Source: Escherichia coli
Lineage (GTDB): Bacteria; Pseudomonadota; Gammaproteobacteria; Enterobacterales; Enterobacteriaceae
DNA: 50,539 nucleotides
Assembly: GCF_011881725.1 (NCBI RefSeq)
Contig: NZ_JAATUR010000036.1
Location: 1 to 50,539 of the forward strand
Direction of reading: 5' to 3'
Each line of letters begins with the position of its first letter. Position 1 is the stretch's first letter. Shown in pieces: positions 9,004-17,909 of this stretch. The notes beneath the pieces were generated by a model. It had not been told where the DNA came from. It made no database searches and saw nothing but the letters and a program-made list of their open reading frames with translations. The translations under genes were made by a program, and so were the position numbers.

Positions 9004-12000
9004 CAATCAACTCTCGCGTAGTCATTCATCAACGGATCATCAATTGACAGTGGTACCGTGCGCATAACGCCCGGCTGAGGCGTGCTGACCTTTACGACAG
9101 TTCCCTGGCCTTTCGCCGAGTCTTTGGTGTGCTCTTCAATCCTGGCAAGCAATGAGGTCATCTGCGCAAACAGCCGCTTCGTTTCACCATCAAGTGAAAC
9201 GGTATTATCAGCCAACTGCATTGTCGGCTTGGCACCGGAGCCGCCAAGGTCACTAATAACCTGTCCGTCTATCTGCATACGACCGGTTGGTTGCTGCAAA
9301 TCGTTGGCGGCAGTCGTCACCTGGGACGTGGAGGCTGGTTCAGGCTCATTATTTTTCCGCATCCCCGGCGAGTTGCGGAGTTTATCGAATAGTCCATCAA
9401 TCCCCATTTGTGCGCCGAGCTGGTCAAAGTAACTTGAGTTGTTGGCCACCGGACGCGCCTCTTCAACTGGCATCGGGGTATCAACATACACATTGCCAGC
9501 TGCTGTTGCGGTCCCCTTCCCTCGTGCACGTTCTTCGAGCGTTCCCTGAACGACTTCCCGACGCATACCCCGGCCATTCATGAATTTGTTGACCAGATCG
9601 TTAACGCCAACAGCATTGCCGATTTTGTCTACCAGACCGCCTTTCTCAAACGGGCTATCACCAGGGGTAAACGCCAAGCCAGTAGACTGATCGATAACAG
9701 CGTTATCAGGCAGTGGTCCCCTCACTCCATATTGCGCCCCACCCTGTGCTCCTGCTCCAGGTGTATAGATTTCACCACCTAAATAGCGAGCACGATGAGT
9801 ATTGACCTTGATCGCGTACTCACGGTTTTCTTTCGATAAGTCACCAGTGCCTTTTTTCCACTTATTGATAGTGCCAACCCCAGCGTTATATGCAGTGATG
9901 GCCTCGTTTAAGTCTCCATTGGCTTGCTTCAGATACTTGCTCATGAGAAGAGCCGCAGCTTCTGCCGATTTCACAGGATCAAATGCATCCTGTTCCGATA
10001 TCCCTGTCTCTTTACGAGCAATACTCGTGAACTGGAACATCCCGAGTGCGCCACCACTTAACTTTCCATCTGGTGATCTTGTCAGCGGAGACTTTGCGTT
10101 AGGATCCCCTCCTGATTCAGTTGCAGCAATCGAGTAAAGAGTACCTTCAGGAAGGCCATATTTATTCTCTAGTTCAGCAAAATATGGAGCCAACTTATCG
10201 AGATTTGCCTTACCTTCAGCGCCAAGACCTCCGACTTTTACATCCAAGTTGCCATTGTTGTAGGTATCCGCAGCTTTCTGAATGTCATTCCTGGTGCCAG
10301 TGGTATTAAGCGACGATGATGACGAGCTATTTTGTCCAATAGCATTATCAATTTTCTGCAACGTGCTATTGCCCGTTTCTACGGCATTTGCATTGATAAT
10401 CTGATTAGCAGTTTCTTTAACTGTTTTATTGCTATCTTTCGCCATATCCAGGGCCGCATTTATCACGCGGGCAGCAATATTCGTCTGTTTGGCATCGGAT
10501 TCAGTTTTAGAATCAGATGTCCCCTGGTGGCTATTAACCGGAGCTTTTAACTCTGGAGTGATTTCTTTCGCATTAGCCTCGCCGATCGGATTGGGTATTT
10601 TTGATACAATCATTGCCGCAGGGGTATTTTTAACGGCATCAACCGCTGCATCTAATGCTTTACCTGGTAAATTTTTAACCCCATCCCAAATATTACCAGC
10701 CGCCTCTTTAATGTGTTTCCCTGGGTTCTTAATGAAATCAATTGCACTATCAATTGCATCACTGAAAACCTGTTTCAGGTTATCGACAGTAAAGAAGTCT
10801 TTGATGGCATCCAACTTTTCAAGCAGCTTATTAGATGTATCGCTAAACCATGCTGAAACAGCATCACCAATCTTTGCTGTGTAATCATCGAACTTGGTAG
10901 AAATGGTGTCGCCAAGGTTAGAAATATATGTTTCTAAGTTGGTAACCCCGCTATCAATGGCCTGGGCAATACTTTCCGTCGAAAATGATTGCAACATATT
11001 ACCGATATCCTCAAATCCAAGTGATTTGAGAACATCACCAATAGCACTGCTAATACCAGATACCAGTCCCCCCATATAAAGAACATTGGCTAACGTATAA
11101 GCGGCTTTTTGCTGGAATGATGGATCTTGTCCTGATTTAAGCCCAAACGCTCGACGTTGCGCTTCTGTATCATTCCAACCGGTTACCGCATCATAAATAC
11201 CTCCAGCCACTGTGCCGACTAGGGGAATTGCGCGTAACGCCCCTTTACCAACTGCCTTTAATCCAAGTTTACCTGCTGCACGGGCAGCCAAATCTCCGCC
11301 TTCATGGGCGAGAGCCTTCTTGCCACCACCGCGTAGCATTCCTACGAGTTTCTTTGCCCCCATAGCGCCAAAAGCGAGTGCTCCCGCTTTTTTCAGCATG
11401 CCACGCCCCATTAACAATGACGCGACGCCACCGGCCCCCTTCCCTAACAGGCTAAATAGTTTGGACAGCAAGCCGCCCTTCTTTTTCCCGGTGTTTTTGG
11501 CTATCTGATCAAGGGCGCTGAGAATCTTGTCATTGCCCTCTTTAATTTCGCTGGTCTGCTCCTGAAGTTCCTGAACCGTCCGTTTTTGGGTGTTAACCTG
11601 AACGACATCGGCACTATTTTGCGATTTACGCCTAAAAAAACCTTTTCTACGGCTGTTATCGTCATTGCCACGAATCACATCGGCAATAGACTTTCTGGCA
11701 CCATTAAGCGATCCACCAACTTCTTTTGATATCCCGCCAAGCTCCTTCCCTGCAGCCCACAATGGGCCAGCCACGGCATAACCTAACGCATCGACGGCAC
11801 GAGTCTCTGAAGGGTTTCCTATGCCTTCAGCTACTTTTGACAGTTTTTTTAATAAACCTGATTCAGCATTTAGACGCTCATCATCCTCTTTTCGCCTGGC
11901 CTTTTCTGCTCGTTCAGCACGGGCATCTTCCGCTGCGGCCTTACTCCCTGACTTTCCAATAAAACGACCACGCGCATCGCGTTGGTTTTGGCTTTTTTGC

Positions 12001-12425
12001 GCACCGCCTTTTTGACCGAACATTTCGCGAGCGTGTTCGGCTGCTTCGGTCCGTTGTGCCTTTACATTCTCAGGTATAGCCTTCCTGCGTCGTTTTTTAC
12101 TCTTTGGTGTAGTTAATTTGGCCTGCTGTTCCTGTTGAGCAACATCCTCCTGAACTACACGAGAAACATCCCCTAAATTAAGCCGTTTCATTGCGTCAAC
12201 AATAGGGTCTACTGATGGCGCTTTAGCCACAAAGTCAGGCCGGGAATTTTCGATTGTGCGATTTAATGCCGACACACTGCGAGAGACAGGATCAACAGTT
12301 GCAACGCGTCCCCTTTTCAAATCTTCAACAGCTTCCCGGATACCTGCAAGCTCTTCCAGCTCTTTTGCGCTGGCGGTTTCAACTGTCCTTATAACATCGT
12401 CAATGTTGGCGTTTTTTCTTTCCAT
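9003..12425 (-). CDS. sit: Sit: tape-measure / injection transglycosylase
   Basis: A 1140-residue virion protein with the same length as P1 Sit as I recall. The N-terminal 150 residues are charged and basic (KSKKRRRKAIPENVKAQ). The middle has glycine/alanine-rich hydrophobic stretches (residues about 330-460) typical of tape-measure proteins that cross the inner membrane. A soluble lytic transglycosylase domain lies near residues 745-850, with catalytic Glu in ATESGGDPNA (about 770), GMFQFTSIA, and AITAYNAGVGTINKW. It therefore probably sets tail length and cuts a local hole in peptidoglycan during DNA entry. The gene follows the tube and the putative frameshifting chaperone, the classical tape-measure position. 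Confidence 0.92.
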   Translation of the reverse strand: MERKNANIDDVIRTVETASAKELEELAGIREAVEDLKRGRVATVDPVSRSVSALNRTIENSRPDFVAKAPSVDPIVDAMKRLNLGDVSRVVQEDVAQQEQQAKLTTPKSKKRRRKAIPENVKAQRTEAAEHAREMFGQKGGAQKSQNQRDARGRFIGKSGSKAAAEDARAERAEKARRKEDDERLNAESGLLKKLSKVAEGIGNPSETRAVDALGYAVAGPLWAAGKELGGISKEVGGSLNGARKSIADVIRGNDDNSRRKGFFRRKSQNSADVVQVNTQKRTVQELQEQTSEIKEGNDKILSALDQIAKNTGKKKGGLLSKLFSLLGKGAGGVASLLMGRGMLKKAGALAFGAMGAKKLVGMLRGGGKKALAHEGGDLAARAAGKLGLKAVGKGALRAIPLVGTVAGGIYDAVTGWNDTEAQRRAFGLKSGQDPSFQQKAAYTLANVLYMGGLVSGISSAIGDVLKSLGFEDIGNMLQSFSTESIAQAIDSGVTNLETYISNLGDTISTKFDDYTAKIGDAVSAWFSDTSNKLLEKLDAIKDFFTVDNLKQVFSDAIDSAIDFIKNPGKHIKEAAGNIWDGVKNLPGKALDAAVDAVKNTPAAMIVSKIPNPIGEANAKEITPELKAPVNSHQGTSDSKTESDAKQTNIAARVINAALDMAKDSNKTVKETANQIINANAVETGNSTLQKIDNAIGQNSSSSSSLNTTGTRNDIQKAADTYNNGNLDVKVGGLGAEGKANLDKLAPYFAELENKYGLPEGTLYSIAATESGGDPNAKSPLTRSPDGKLSGGALGMFQFTSIARKETGISEQDAFDPVKSAEAAALLMSKYLKQANGDLNEAITAYNAGVGTINKWKKGTGDLSKENREYAIKVNTHRARYLGGEIYTPGAGAQGGAQYGVRGPLPDNAVIDQSTGLAFTPGDSPFEKGGLVDKIGNAVGVNDLVNKFMNGRGMRREVVQGTLEERARGKGTATAAGNVYVDTPMPVEEARPVANNSSYFDQLGAQMGIDGLFDKLRNSPGMRKNNEPEPASTSQVTTAANDLQQPTGRMQIDGQVISDLGGSGAKPTMQLADNTVSLDGETKRLFAQMTSLLARIEEHTKDSAKGQGTVVKVSTPQPGVMRTVPLSIDDPLMNDYARVD

Positions 12426-12436
12426 GATCTTATCGC

Positions 12437-13388
12437 CTACCGTTTCGGTTTAAGTTTTTCTTCCAGCTTCTCCAACAGGAAAAACGCATAGGATTCAGTG
12501 AGCCTTTCAGCGTCCTGAATCGGTATACCCCCATACAAAACCAGGTTGGACACTAAGGTCTGATAGCTTTTCAATCCCCACCTGTGGAATGAAGTCGGTA
12601 GCCCGAAAGGGCACCCACAGACGGGTATACGCACCCTCTGTGGACTCCTTTTTATCCTGGTTTGGGCATTTATGCGGCGGGAGACGAAGACGCATTTCAC
12701 CTTTATCGATGTAGCACGGTAAACCATGTTCGAGCTTTTCATGAGCCAGTCGGATGTGTGCCGCCAGCTTCATAAATTCAGTATCAATGGCCATCCGTTT
12801 AATCGTTTCATAACGACGCTCAGCCTGATCTTCACGAGTACCGCTAACATCGTTATAAAGCTCACACTGATAAGCGAATTCCCAAAAACGCAAATCAACG
12901 ATCGCTTCTTTGAATTCCGCGTCGTCTTCAGGTGGCAATGCAGCACGGCGCATCTCCAGCATTTCCATTGCCCAACCATCAAGCGGCACGATACGCCATT
13001 GATAGGGCACTCCCTCTACAGACACCTCAATATCGTCAATGAACGGTTCCACTTCCAGGACATGGATATCTTCAGCCAGAGCATTCATATCGCAATCGTA
13101 ATAATGCTCTTTACCGCAATGTTTACAGGTGTAGGTGAATGTCTCGACCGGTGTTTCACGGGAGCCGGTAAATATCCACCATAACGCGGTAATCCGGTCC
13201 TGCGCCGTCCATGTCAGGGGATCATGTTTCGCGGGTTCAGCCAGCAAGGCTTTTAAATACGCCGTTGTCTGTTGTTCTTGTTCCTCCGGTGTTATCGAGT
13301 TGAAACGCATCGCATCAGCAATATTTGGCTGACGGAACTGGATCAATTCAGTTGGCCGCGATGGTAGCGGGAAAAGAGGTAAAAGCAT
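12437..13388 (-). CDS. predicted -2 frameshift product of the tail assembly chaperone
   Basis: The minus strand reads TAT-GGGGG-TATAC with the five G at 12532-12528. In frame 0 the codons are TGG GGG (codon 287) TAT. If the tRNA on GGG slips back two bases it re-pairs perfectly with GGG and the next codon becomes GGT, opening a frame that continues to 12437 instead of stopping at 12507. The product would be 317 residues, with a 30-residue tail ending in LLEKLEEKLKPKR that places a charged helix on the chaperone. Phage Mu uses a -2 slip on a GGGGG run for its tail chaperone, and this site has the same logic. The second frame has no good start of its own. Not experimentally shown; -1 or +1 alternatives elsewhere in the overlap remain possible. 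Confidence 0.6.
12507..13388 (-). CDS. pmgB: tail assembly chaperone, short form (PmgB position; zinc-ribbon-like)
   Basis: The zero-frame product is 293 residues, starting at 13388 (MLLPLFPLP). It contains a probable metal site, YTCKHCGKEHYYDCD, near residues 86-100, which recalls the T4 gp26-type hub assembly family. The rest is helical and acidic. It lies between the tail tube (tub) and the tape measure (sit), where contractile and long flexible tails encode their G/GT-type chaperones. The last 80 codons overlap a second open frame that continues past the stop; the gene is best read as producing this short form plus a longer frameshift product listed separately. Function is inferred from position and architecture; P1 literature names the gene only as a putative morphogenetic function. 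Confidence 0.75.
   Translation of the reverse strand: MLLPLFPLPSRPTELIQFRQPNIADAMRFNSITPEEQEQQTTAYLKALLAEPAKHDPLTWTAQDRITALWWIFTGSRETPVETFTYTCKHCGKEHYYDCDMNALAEDIHVLEVEPFIDDIEVSVEGVPYQWRIVPLDGWAMEMLEMRRAALPPEDDAEFKEAIVDLRFWEFAYQCELYNDVSGTREDQAERRYETIKRMAIDTEFMKLAAHIRLAHEKLEHGLPCYIDKGEMRLRLPPHKCPNQDKKESTEGAYTRLWVPFRATDFIPQVGIEKLSDLSVQPGFVWGYTDSGR
12526..12534 (-). promoter_or_regulatory. candidate -2 translational slip site (GGGGG)
   Basis: ATGGGGGTA on the minus strand, about 20 bases before the zero-frame stop of the chaperone gene and inside its overlap with a second open frame. It allows perfect re-pairing of a glycine tRNA after a two-base backward slip. Confidence 0.55.
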
Positions 13389-13402
13389 CCTTGCTCCTTA
13401 AT

Positions 13403-14014
13403 TCAAAGAGAAAAGCTAAAGCCCAGAAGGGAAGCCAAAGAACTTGAGGATTGGTTAAACGTGCTGTGCAATGCGAAGGTCATTGGGAATGACTTAAATT
13501 CAGTAACCTGATCTCGCGCATAGGTGACATCGCCGGTAGTGACCGGGAATACCGTCATCTCATTTTCCAGTTTGGTTAAGCCGGAAGACAGCAACCGATA
13601 AATACGCACATTGAGCAAATATTTAGACGGTATATTCCCGGTACCGTCCGGATTGATCACCCGACTTTTTGCCGTCTTAAACCAGTCCAAAACGAGGCCA
13701 TCAACGGTATCCCTGACCATCATTGTTATCTGCCCAGGCGAACGCTCCGTTGGTTGAAGGATATTCCCTCCGCCGATTTTAATCGTTTCATATTCGATGC
13801 TGTAATCGTGGTAGGTAATATCTTTGGCAAAGAAGTCTGCCCCCTCCAGTCCATCAACTTCGACAGAGAACTGCCATCCTTGCGCGAACAACATTTTGTT
13901 CATGATGATTGACGTCAGCTTACCGACTTCCCGCTCACCAACGCCGGAGCCAAATAATGTCGTCGTTAATGCCGAAGATACATAAGACTTTACTGAAGCA
14001 ACATTAAACCCCAT
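13403..14014 (-). CDS. tub: tail tube protein (Tub)
   Basis: A 203-residue protein in the P1 tub position with a T4 gp19-like tube composition: an N-terminal helix (MGFNVASVKSYVSSALTT), then beta-strands including FSVEVDGLEGADFFAKDITYH, the tube signature SIEYETIKIGGGNILQPTERSPGQITM, and DTVDGLVLDWFKTAK. It polymerises into the inner tube around the tape measure. It is immediately upstream of the putative tail chaperone and downstream of pmgC on one transcript that probably starts at the late promoter near 14630. Confidence 0.88.
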   Translation of the reverse strand: MGFNVASVKSYVSSALTTTLFGSGVGEREVGKLTSIIMNKMLFAQGWQFSVEVDGLEGADFFAKDITYHDYSIEYETIKIGGGNILQPTERSPGQITMMVRDTVDGLVLDWFKTAKSRVINPDGTGNIPSKYLLNVRIYRLLSSGLTKLENEMTVFPVTTGDVTYARDQVTEFKSFPMTFALHSTFNQSSSSLASLLGFSFSL

Positions 14015-14024
14015 ATCAGCCCTC

Positions 14025-14650
<626 letters not shown>

Positions 14651-14744
14651 GTAGGAATATTGTTGTCTGGGGGGTAATCAGTGTAGGTGGAATGAGGGAT
14701 ATGATATGGTTATCACATAATCAGGTTGTTTTGAGTAAAACAAT

Positions 14745-14772
14745 AAAACGCCCTTTAATGGGCGTTTTTTTA
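14745..14772. terminator. terminator after simC
   Basis: AAAACGCCC-TTTAAT-GGGCGTTTTTT is a strong hairpin with a run of T on the plus strand and TTTTATT on the minus strand. It closes the sim operon (minus) and isolates it from the pmgC late promoter. Confidence 0.85.
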
Positions 14773-14800
14773 AAACTTAAATTAACTATCCTTTCAAATA

Positions 14801-15580
14801 CTATTTTAATTCTATGTAATTTTTAAATTCTCCCTCATATTTATACATGATGCTATCAAATCCTTCCATTACATCAACGAATTGTTGTGAACATTCCGGC
14901 TTCCAAGGCGTACACTTACGAACCATATCCATTTTATTCTTATCCTTCGTTGTATCGACTAAGGATAGGTACCCTATAAAATTCATCATCTGAACAGGAT
15001 CTTGATTTGTGAATATATATTTGACGTTTTGCTTAGTAGGTGAAAAAGAATCAAAAGCAGGGAACATATATTCACCAGAAAAAGAGAGTGCAGCATCAAT
15101 GACGTCTGTTGCTGGAGTGCAGTTGCTCAGAATTGGCACTAAGCTAAAATTAGCACCGGAGCACACTGCATATATATCATCCCCTTTTTTTAGTTTTAAC
15201 AGAGAGTCTTGCTTTGAATCCAATATTTTCAATTTGATATAATTTAGTGGCGTTGCATTTTCCCCTGGAGTAAATAACTCTACAATTGGTTTATTATTCA
15301 CCATTCTTATGGATTTTATTTCACCATACACAATTGGAATTGTGTTCCATTTTTCCTGAGCAGCAAATTCATTATCTTTAAAATCATTAACCAACTCAGA
15401 TGGCAAATGATAACCAAATTGATTGTTCATTGCTTTCGAAGCAAATCCAGACAAATAGAATGCCCTTACTAAATCATAATCTTTCTTTGAGGTAGAAAGC
15501 CAATCTGGCAATTTATTATCAGCTATCGCGCTTCCAGCAAAAATAGCACAACAAAATGTTATTACATTAAATAATTTCAT
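14801..15580 (-). CDS. simC: SimC superinfection immunity protein (periplasmic)
   Basis: A 259-residue product from the ATG at 15580, which has a GGAAA ribosome site and begins directly with a signal peptide (MKLFNVITFCCAIFAGSAIADN, cleavage after AIA); an ATG at 15594 in frame is an alternative. P1 Sim proteins block infection by further P1 particles after adsorption, and maturation by SecA-dependent export is required. The mature protein has paired cysteines (CSGANFSLVPILSNC and CTPWKPEC) that could form disulfides. It is encoded downstream of simA and simB on the minus strand and followed by a terminator. AT-rich relative to tail genes. Confidence 0.85.
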   Translation of the reverse strand: MKLFNVITFCCAIFAGSAIADNKLPDWLSTSKKDYDLVRAFYLSGFASKAMNNQFGYHLPSELVNDFKDNEFAAQEKWNTIPIVYGEIKSIRMVNNKPIVELFTPGENATPLNYIKLKILDSKQDSLLKLKKGDDIYAVCSGANFSLVPILSNCTPATDVIDAALSFSGEYMFPAFDSFSPTKQNVKYIFTNQDPVQMMNFIGYLSLVDTTKDKNKMDMVRKCTPWKPECSQQFVDVMEGFDSIMYKYEGEFKNYIELK

Positions 15581-15587
15581 TTTCCAT

Positions 15588-15905
15588 TCACTCATTAATC
15601 GGTTTAAACTCACTAATTAATTCACCAAGACTATTTGGGTATGCTTTATAAATAACATACTCCGAAGAGCCATCTGAATATTTGTAAACCCCATAACAGA
15701 CCAGTTTACTTATTCCTTTCTGAATAGTTTTTTGATTATAAGAATCAACCACTGTTATTCCATATGACGATAATATTTCGTTATATTCTTCAATAAGAGC
15801 TTTTCTTGTTTCCACTGAATTGCAATCTACCTTCGAAAAGTCAACTTCATCAGCAAAAACATTAAATGTTAAAAAGGAAAGCACTAAAAACAAACGAATC
15901 AGCAT
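15588..15905 (-). CDS. simB: SimB, exported protein of the sim operon
   Basis: A 105-residue protein from the ATG at 15905, chosen because AGGAG lies seven bases upstream and the sequence then starts with a signal peptide (MLIRLFLVLSFLTFNVFADE). The mature part has two cysteines (VDCNSVE and LVCYGVY), suggesting one disulfide. It sits between simA and simC with almost no spacing. P1 simB is an accessory of the superinfection immunity locus, with an undefined role. Confidence 0.8.
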   Translation of the reverse strand: MLIRLFLVLSFLTFNVFADEVDFSKVDCNSVETRKALIEEYNEILSSYGITVVDSYNQKTIQKGISKLVCYGVYKYSDGSSEYVIYKAYPNSLGELISEFKPINE

Positions 15906-15926
15906 AAATCCACTCCTACGCATGGA

Positions 15927-16058
15927 TTAATAGTCATTGATCGCAAAGGCGTAAACTTGCCCAAGGTATTTCGTATAATCGGTACAAATCTCCTTTACGC
16001 TTGATGCTGCATTAACAGTCCCAGCCATAAATAATAACGGTAGTAATAGTTTTCTCAT
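15927..16058 (-). CDS. simA: SimA, small exported peptide of the sim operon
   Basis: A 43-residue product read directly from the sequence. It has a signal peptide (MRKLLLPLLFMAGTVNAAS, cleavage after VNA) and a short mature part of about 25 residues with one cysteine. AGGTGAGGTT provides the ribosome site just upstream. It is first in the simA-simB-simC operon, as in P1. Its role in immunity is unknown. Confidence 0.78.
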   Translation of the reverse strand: MRKLLLPLLFMAGTVNAASSVKEICTDYTKYLGQVYAFAINDY

Positions 16059-16153
16059 TATAACCTCACCTGCCTTATAACCCATTTAGGGTACATATTT
16101 TCGCCTTTAAAAAAAGAGGTTATTAGATCCATTTGTGCATTTGTTACACAAAT

Positions 16154-16170
16154 AATGCTCTAATAAATTT
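16154..16170 (+). promoter_or_regulatory. C1 repressor operator upstream of immI (Op51-like)
   Basis: AATGCTCTAATAAATTT differs by one base from the P1 C1 operator consensus ATTGCTCTAATAAATTT. It overlaps a possible promoter (TTGTTA, 17 bases, TAAATT). In P1 the equivalent site controls the second promoter of the c4-icd-ant operon. Confidence 0.85.
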
Positions 16171-16208
16171 GTATTTTTAAGTCGCGAATGCTATCTTTTC
16201 GCATCATA

Positions 16209-16237
16209 TTGACCTTTTAATCGTTCAGGCTTATAGT
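16209..16237 (+). promoter_or_regulatory. constitutive promoter of c4-icd-ant (P51a-like)
   Basis: TTGACC and TATAGT with exactly 17 bases between them; the predicted start near 16244 is at the 5' end of the C4 RNA fold. Confidence 0.75.
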
Positions 16238-16243
16238 TCCGCC

Positions 16244-16326
16244 GTCGTAGCAAATTCTGCGACCGGGTTTAGCAGCCTGAATGTTAGTGCGGACAACCGC
16301 AGATATCCGATATTGCGGTATTTTTG
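16244..16326 (+). ncRNA. c4: C4 antisense RNA
   Basis: About 80 nt. It has a first stem from GTCGTAG/CTGCGAC, a single-stranded pairing region around GGGTTTAGCAGCCTGAATG, and a 3' hairpin ACCGCA...TTGCGGT followed by ATTTTT. The pairing region is complementary to the downstream leader (about 16394-16422, CACTAAC...TCTGCTAACCCC). In P1 and P7 the C4 RNA is cut from the same transcript as ant and base-pairs with it to block icd translation, and hence ant expression. The 5' and 3' ends are estimated from the promoter and terminator hairpin. Confidence 0.8.
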
Positions 16327-16484
16327 TGTCCGTAAAACCGCGTTACGCCCAAATTATGGTGGGGCGTGATGGGGAGGCTTCGGCCTGCTGGTTTCACTAA
16401 CGCCAGTCTGCTAACCCCGTCACGTCCTGCCACCTGTTTAGCAGCGGGTAGCAGGTTGTTAAACCTGTTAGTGAGGCCGTAACT

Positions 16485-16706
16485 ATGGTTAATGCCAATC
16501 CTTGCGCACGCCAAGAATTCATCTGGCGTTTCTATTCCTGTAAAAAACACCACTATCACTTCGTTATCGCAGCAACTGAAGACGAAGCACGCTCTCAATT
16601 GCCTGATGGCCCCTGCATTTTTACTGCCCGTTTTTCAACTAACTCGCGCAATTCACTTAGTTACTGGAACCTCCCCTTCTCTGCCGACGTTCAGGGGGTT
16701 TTATGA
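16485..16706 (+). CDS. icd: Icd, cell-division inhibitor coupled to ant
   Basis: A 73-residue protein, the length known for P1 Icd, with GAGG upstream of the ATG. It is translated first from the immI transcript and its frame runs over the start of ant1, giving translational coupling. In P1, Icd reversibly blocks division and its translation is the step repressed by C4 RNA. It has a TraR/Ogr-unlike compact basic sequence (RQEFIWRFYSCKKHHYHFVIAATEDEARS) similar to small phage proteins found ahead of antirepressors. Confidence 0.85.
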   Translation: MVNANPCARQEFIWRFYSCKKHHYHFVIAATEDEARSQLPDGPCIFTARFSTNSRNSLSYWNLPFSADVQGVL

Positions 16707-17746
16707 AAAAAACTCTCATCACCCGGAATGAAATAGCCGAAGCGATCGCTTTGCATACAACCTGTATGCCGACACGGGAGATCCCCGGCGCAATTGCCAA
16801 CTATTTCATGATAACCAGGCGTTTTTATACCCGAACAGATAAGGCTGTGATCAACAGGCTACTGATAACCGAGATCAGGGATTATTTGATTGAACAAGGA
16901 CGTCTACGTTACGCAACAGTGGCAGCAGAAATGAGAAAGGAGGCACATAGAATGACCAGTAATAATTTGAATGTTAAAAAACCAGCATCTGTTGCTTCAG
17001 CTACGCCATCTCCAGCCGTGAATGTCATCCCCAACACCGGAGACACAATCGACAGCCAAACATTGTTGAAGATGGTCAATGAGGCACGTAAGTTATGTGG
17101 AGAACCAGAGGTTAGAAACAATAAATTCATCGAAAAAATACTCGATGAACTTGAAGGTGAATTTTACACAAAAAGTGCAAAATCCCATGGCACAAGGGCC
17201 GGGCGCTCTTTTGAGGTCATAACCATGACCTATAAACAAGCCCTGCGAGTCGCCGCGCGCGAATCAAAAGCTGTCCGCCGTTCGCTGATCGACAAACTAG
17301 AAGAATTGCAGCAGGCAAACTCCCCTACTCCATCGATCCCCCAAACATTACCAGAAGCTCTACGCCTGGCCGCCGAGTTGGCAGAACAGAAAATGCAGTT
17401 GGAACAACAGCTGGTGGCCGCTGCCCCTAAAGTCGATTTTGCCGACCGGGTATCAGTGGCTAATGGAATCCTGATCGGGAACTTTGCAAAGGTCGTTGGG
17501 CTTAAGCAAAACGCCCTTTTCTCATGGTTGCGCCAGAACGGCATTCTCATGGCTTTTGGTGCGCGCAAAAACGTACCGCGCCAGCAGTACATTAACGCCG
17601 GGTATTTCACGGTGAAAGAAGTGGTGCTGGATGATGAAAATGGCTACCAGATACGGCTGACGCCCCAATTAACGGGTAAAGGCCAGCAGTGGTTAACTCG
17701 CAAGCTACTTGATGCTGGTTTGTTAAAACCAGTAGCAATAGGTTAA
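16703..17746 (+). CDS. ant1: Ant1 antirepressor (KilAC domain)
   Basis: A 347-residue protein, the P1 Ant1 length, overlapping icd by four bases. The N-terminal 100 residues are specific to the long form. Residues about 220-345 form a KilAC/ANT DNA-binding domain (DRVSVANGILIGNFAKVVGLKQNALFSWLRQNGIL... YFTVKEVV... LTGKGQQWL) shared closely with KilA just downstream. In P1, Ant antagonises C1 and promotes lytic growth; both long and short forms are needed. A second in-frame start is listed separately. It ends before a strong terminator. Confidence 0.9.
   Translation: MKKTLITRNEIAEAIALHTTCMPTREIPGAIANYFMITRRFYTRTDKAVINRLLITEIRDYLIEQGRLRYATVAAEMRKEAHRMTSNNLNVKKPASVASATPSPAVNVIPNTGDTIDSQTLLKMVNEARKLCGEPEVRNNKFIEKILDELEGEFYTKSAKSHGTRAGRSFEVITMTYKQALRVAARESKAVRRSLIDKLEELQQANSPTPSIPQTLPEALRLAAELAEQKMQLEQQLVAAAPKVDFADRVSVANGILIGNFAKVVGLKQNALFSWLRQNGILMAFGARKNVPRQQYINAGYFTVKEVVLDDENGYQIRLTPQLTGKGQQWLTRKLLDAGLLKPVAIG
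16952..17746 (+). CDS. ant2: Ant2, in-frame short form of the antirepressor
   Basis: The ATG at 16952 lies in the ant1 frame and is preceded by AAAGGAGG at good distance, a better ribosome site than that of ant1. It would give a 264-residue protein keeping the whole KilAC domain. P1 makes Ant1 and Ant2 from one frame, and the layout here is the same. Confidence 0.75.
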   Translation: MTSNNLNVKKPASVASATPSPAVNVIPNTGDTIDSQTLLKMVNEARKLCGEPEVRNNKFIEKILDELEGEFYTKSAKSHGTRAGRSFEVITMTYKQALRVAARESKAVRRSLIDKLEELQQANSPTPSIPQTLPEALRLAAELAEQKMQLEQQLVAAAPKVDFADRVSVANGILIGNFAKVVGLKQNALFSWLRQNGILMAFGARKNVPRQQYINAGYFTVKEVVLDDENGYQIRLTPQLTGKGQQWLTRKLLDAGLLKPVAIG

Positions 17747-17755
17747 CAAAAGAAA

Positions 17756-17781
17756 AAACCTGCCAGCAAACTGGCAGGTTT
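17756..17781 (+). terminator. terminator after ant
   Basis: AAACCTGCCAG-CAAA-CTGGCAGGTTT, an 11-bp stem with a four-base loop, ten bases after the ant stop. Confidence 0.85.
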
Positions 17782-17823
17782 CTGAGCAGATCGACCAACC
17801 CGATCTGGATCGGACTGGAAAAA

Positions 17824-17840
17824 TTTGCTCTAATAAATTT
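17824..17840 (+). promoter_or_regulatory. C1 operator upstream of kilA-repL (Op53-like)
   Basis: TTTGCTCTAATAAATTT, one mismatch from the P1 consensus, about 70 bases before kilA. In P1 the site Op53 represses the promoter of the kilA-repL lytic replicon. Confidence 0.88.
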
Positions 17841-17909
17841 CGTTTTCTAAGTGCAAAGAATCACCATTTCGAGCTGGTGATTGAAGGTTGATGCAAATTT
17901 GGAGAAAAA

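Noticed and set aside
10429..10884. Long plus-strand frames opposite sit and other minus-strand structural genes
   Set aside because: They mirror codon bias of the real genes, lack ribosome sites, and have low-complexity composition.
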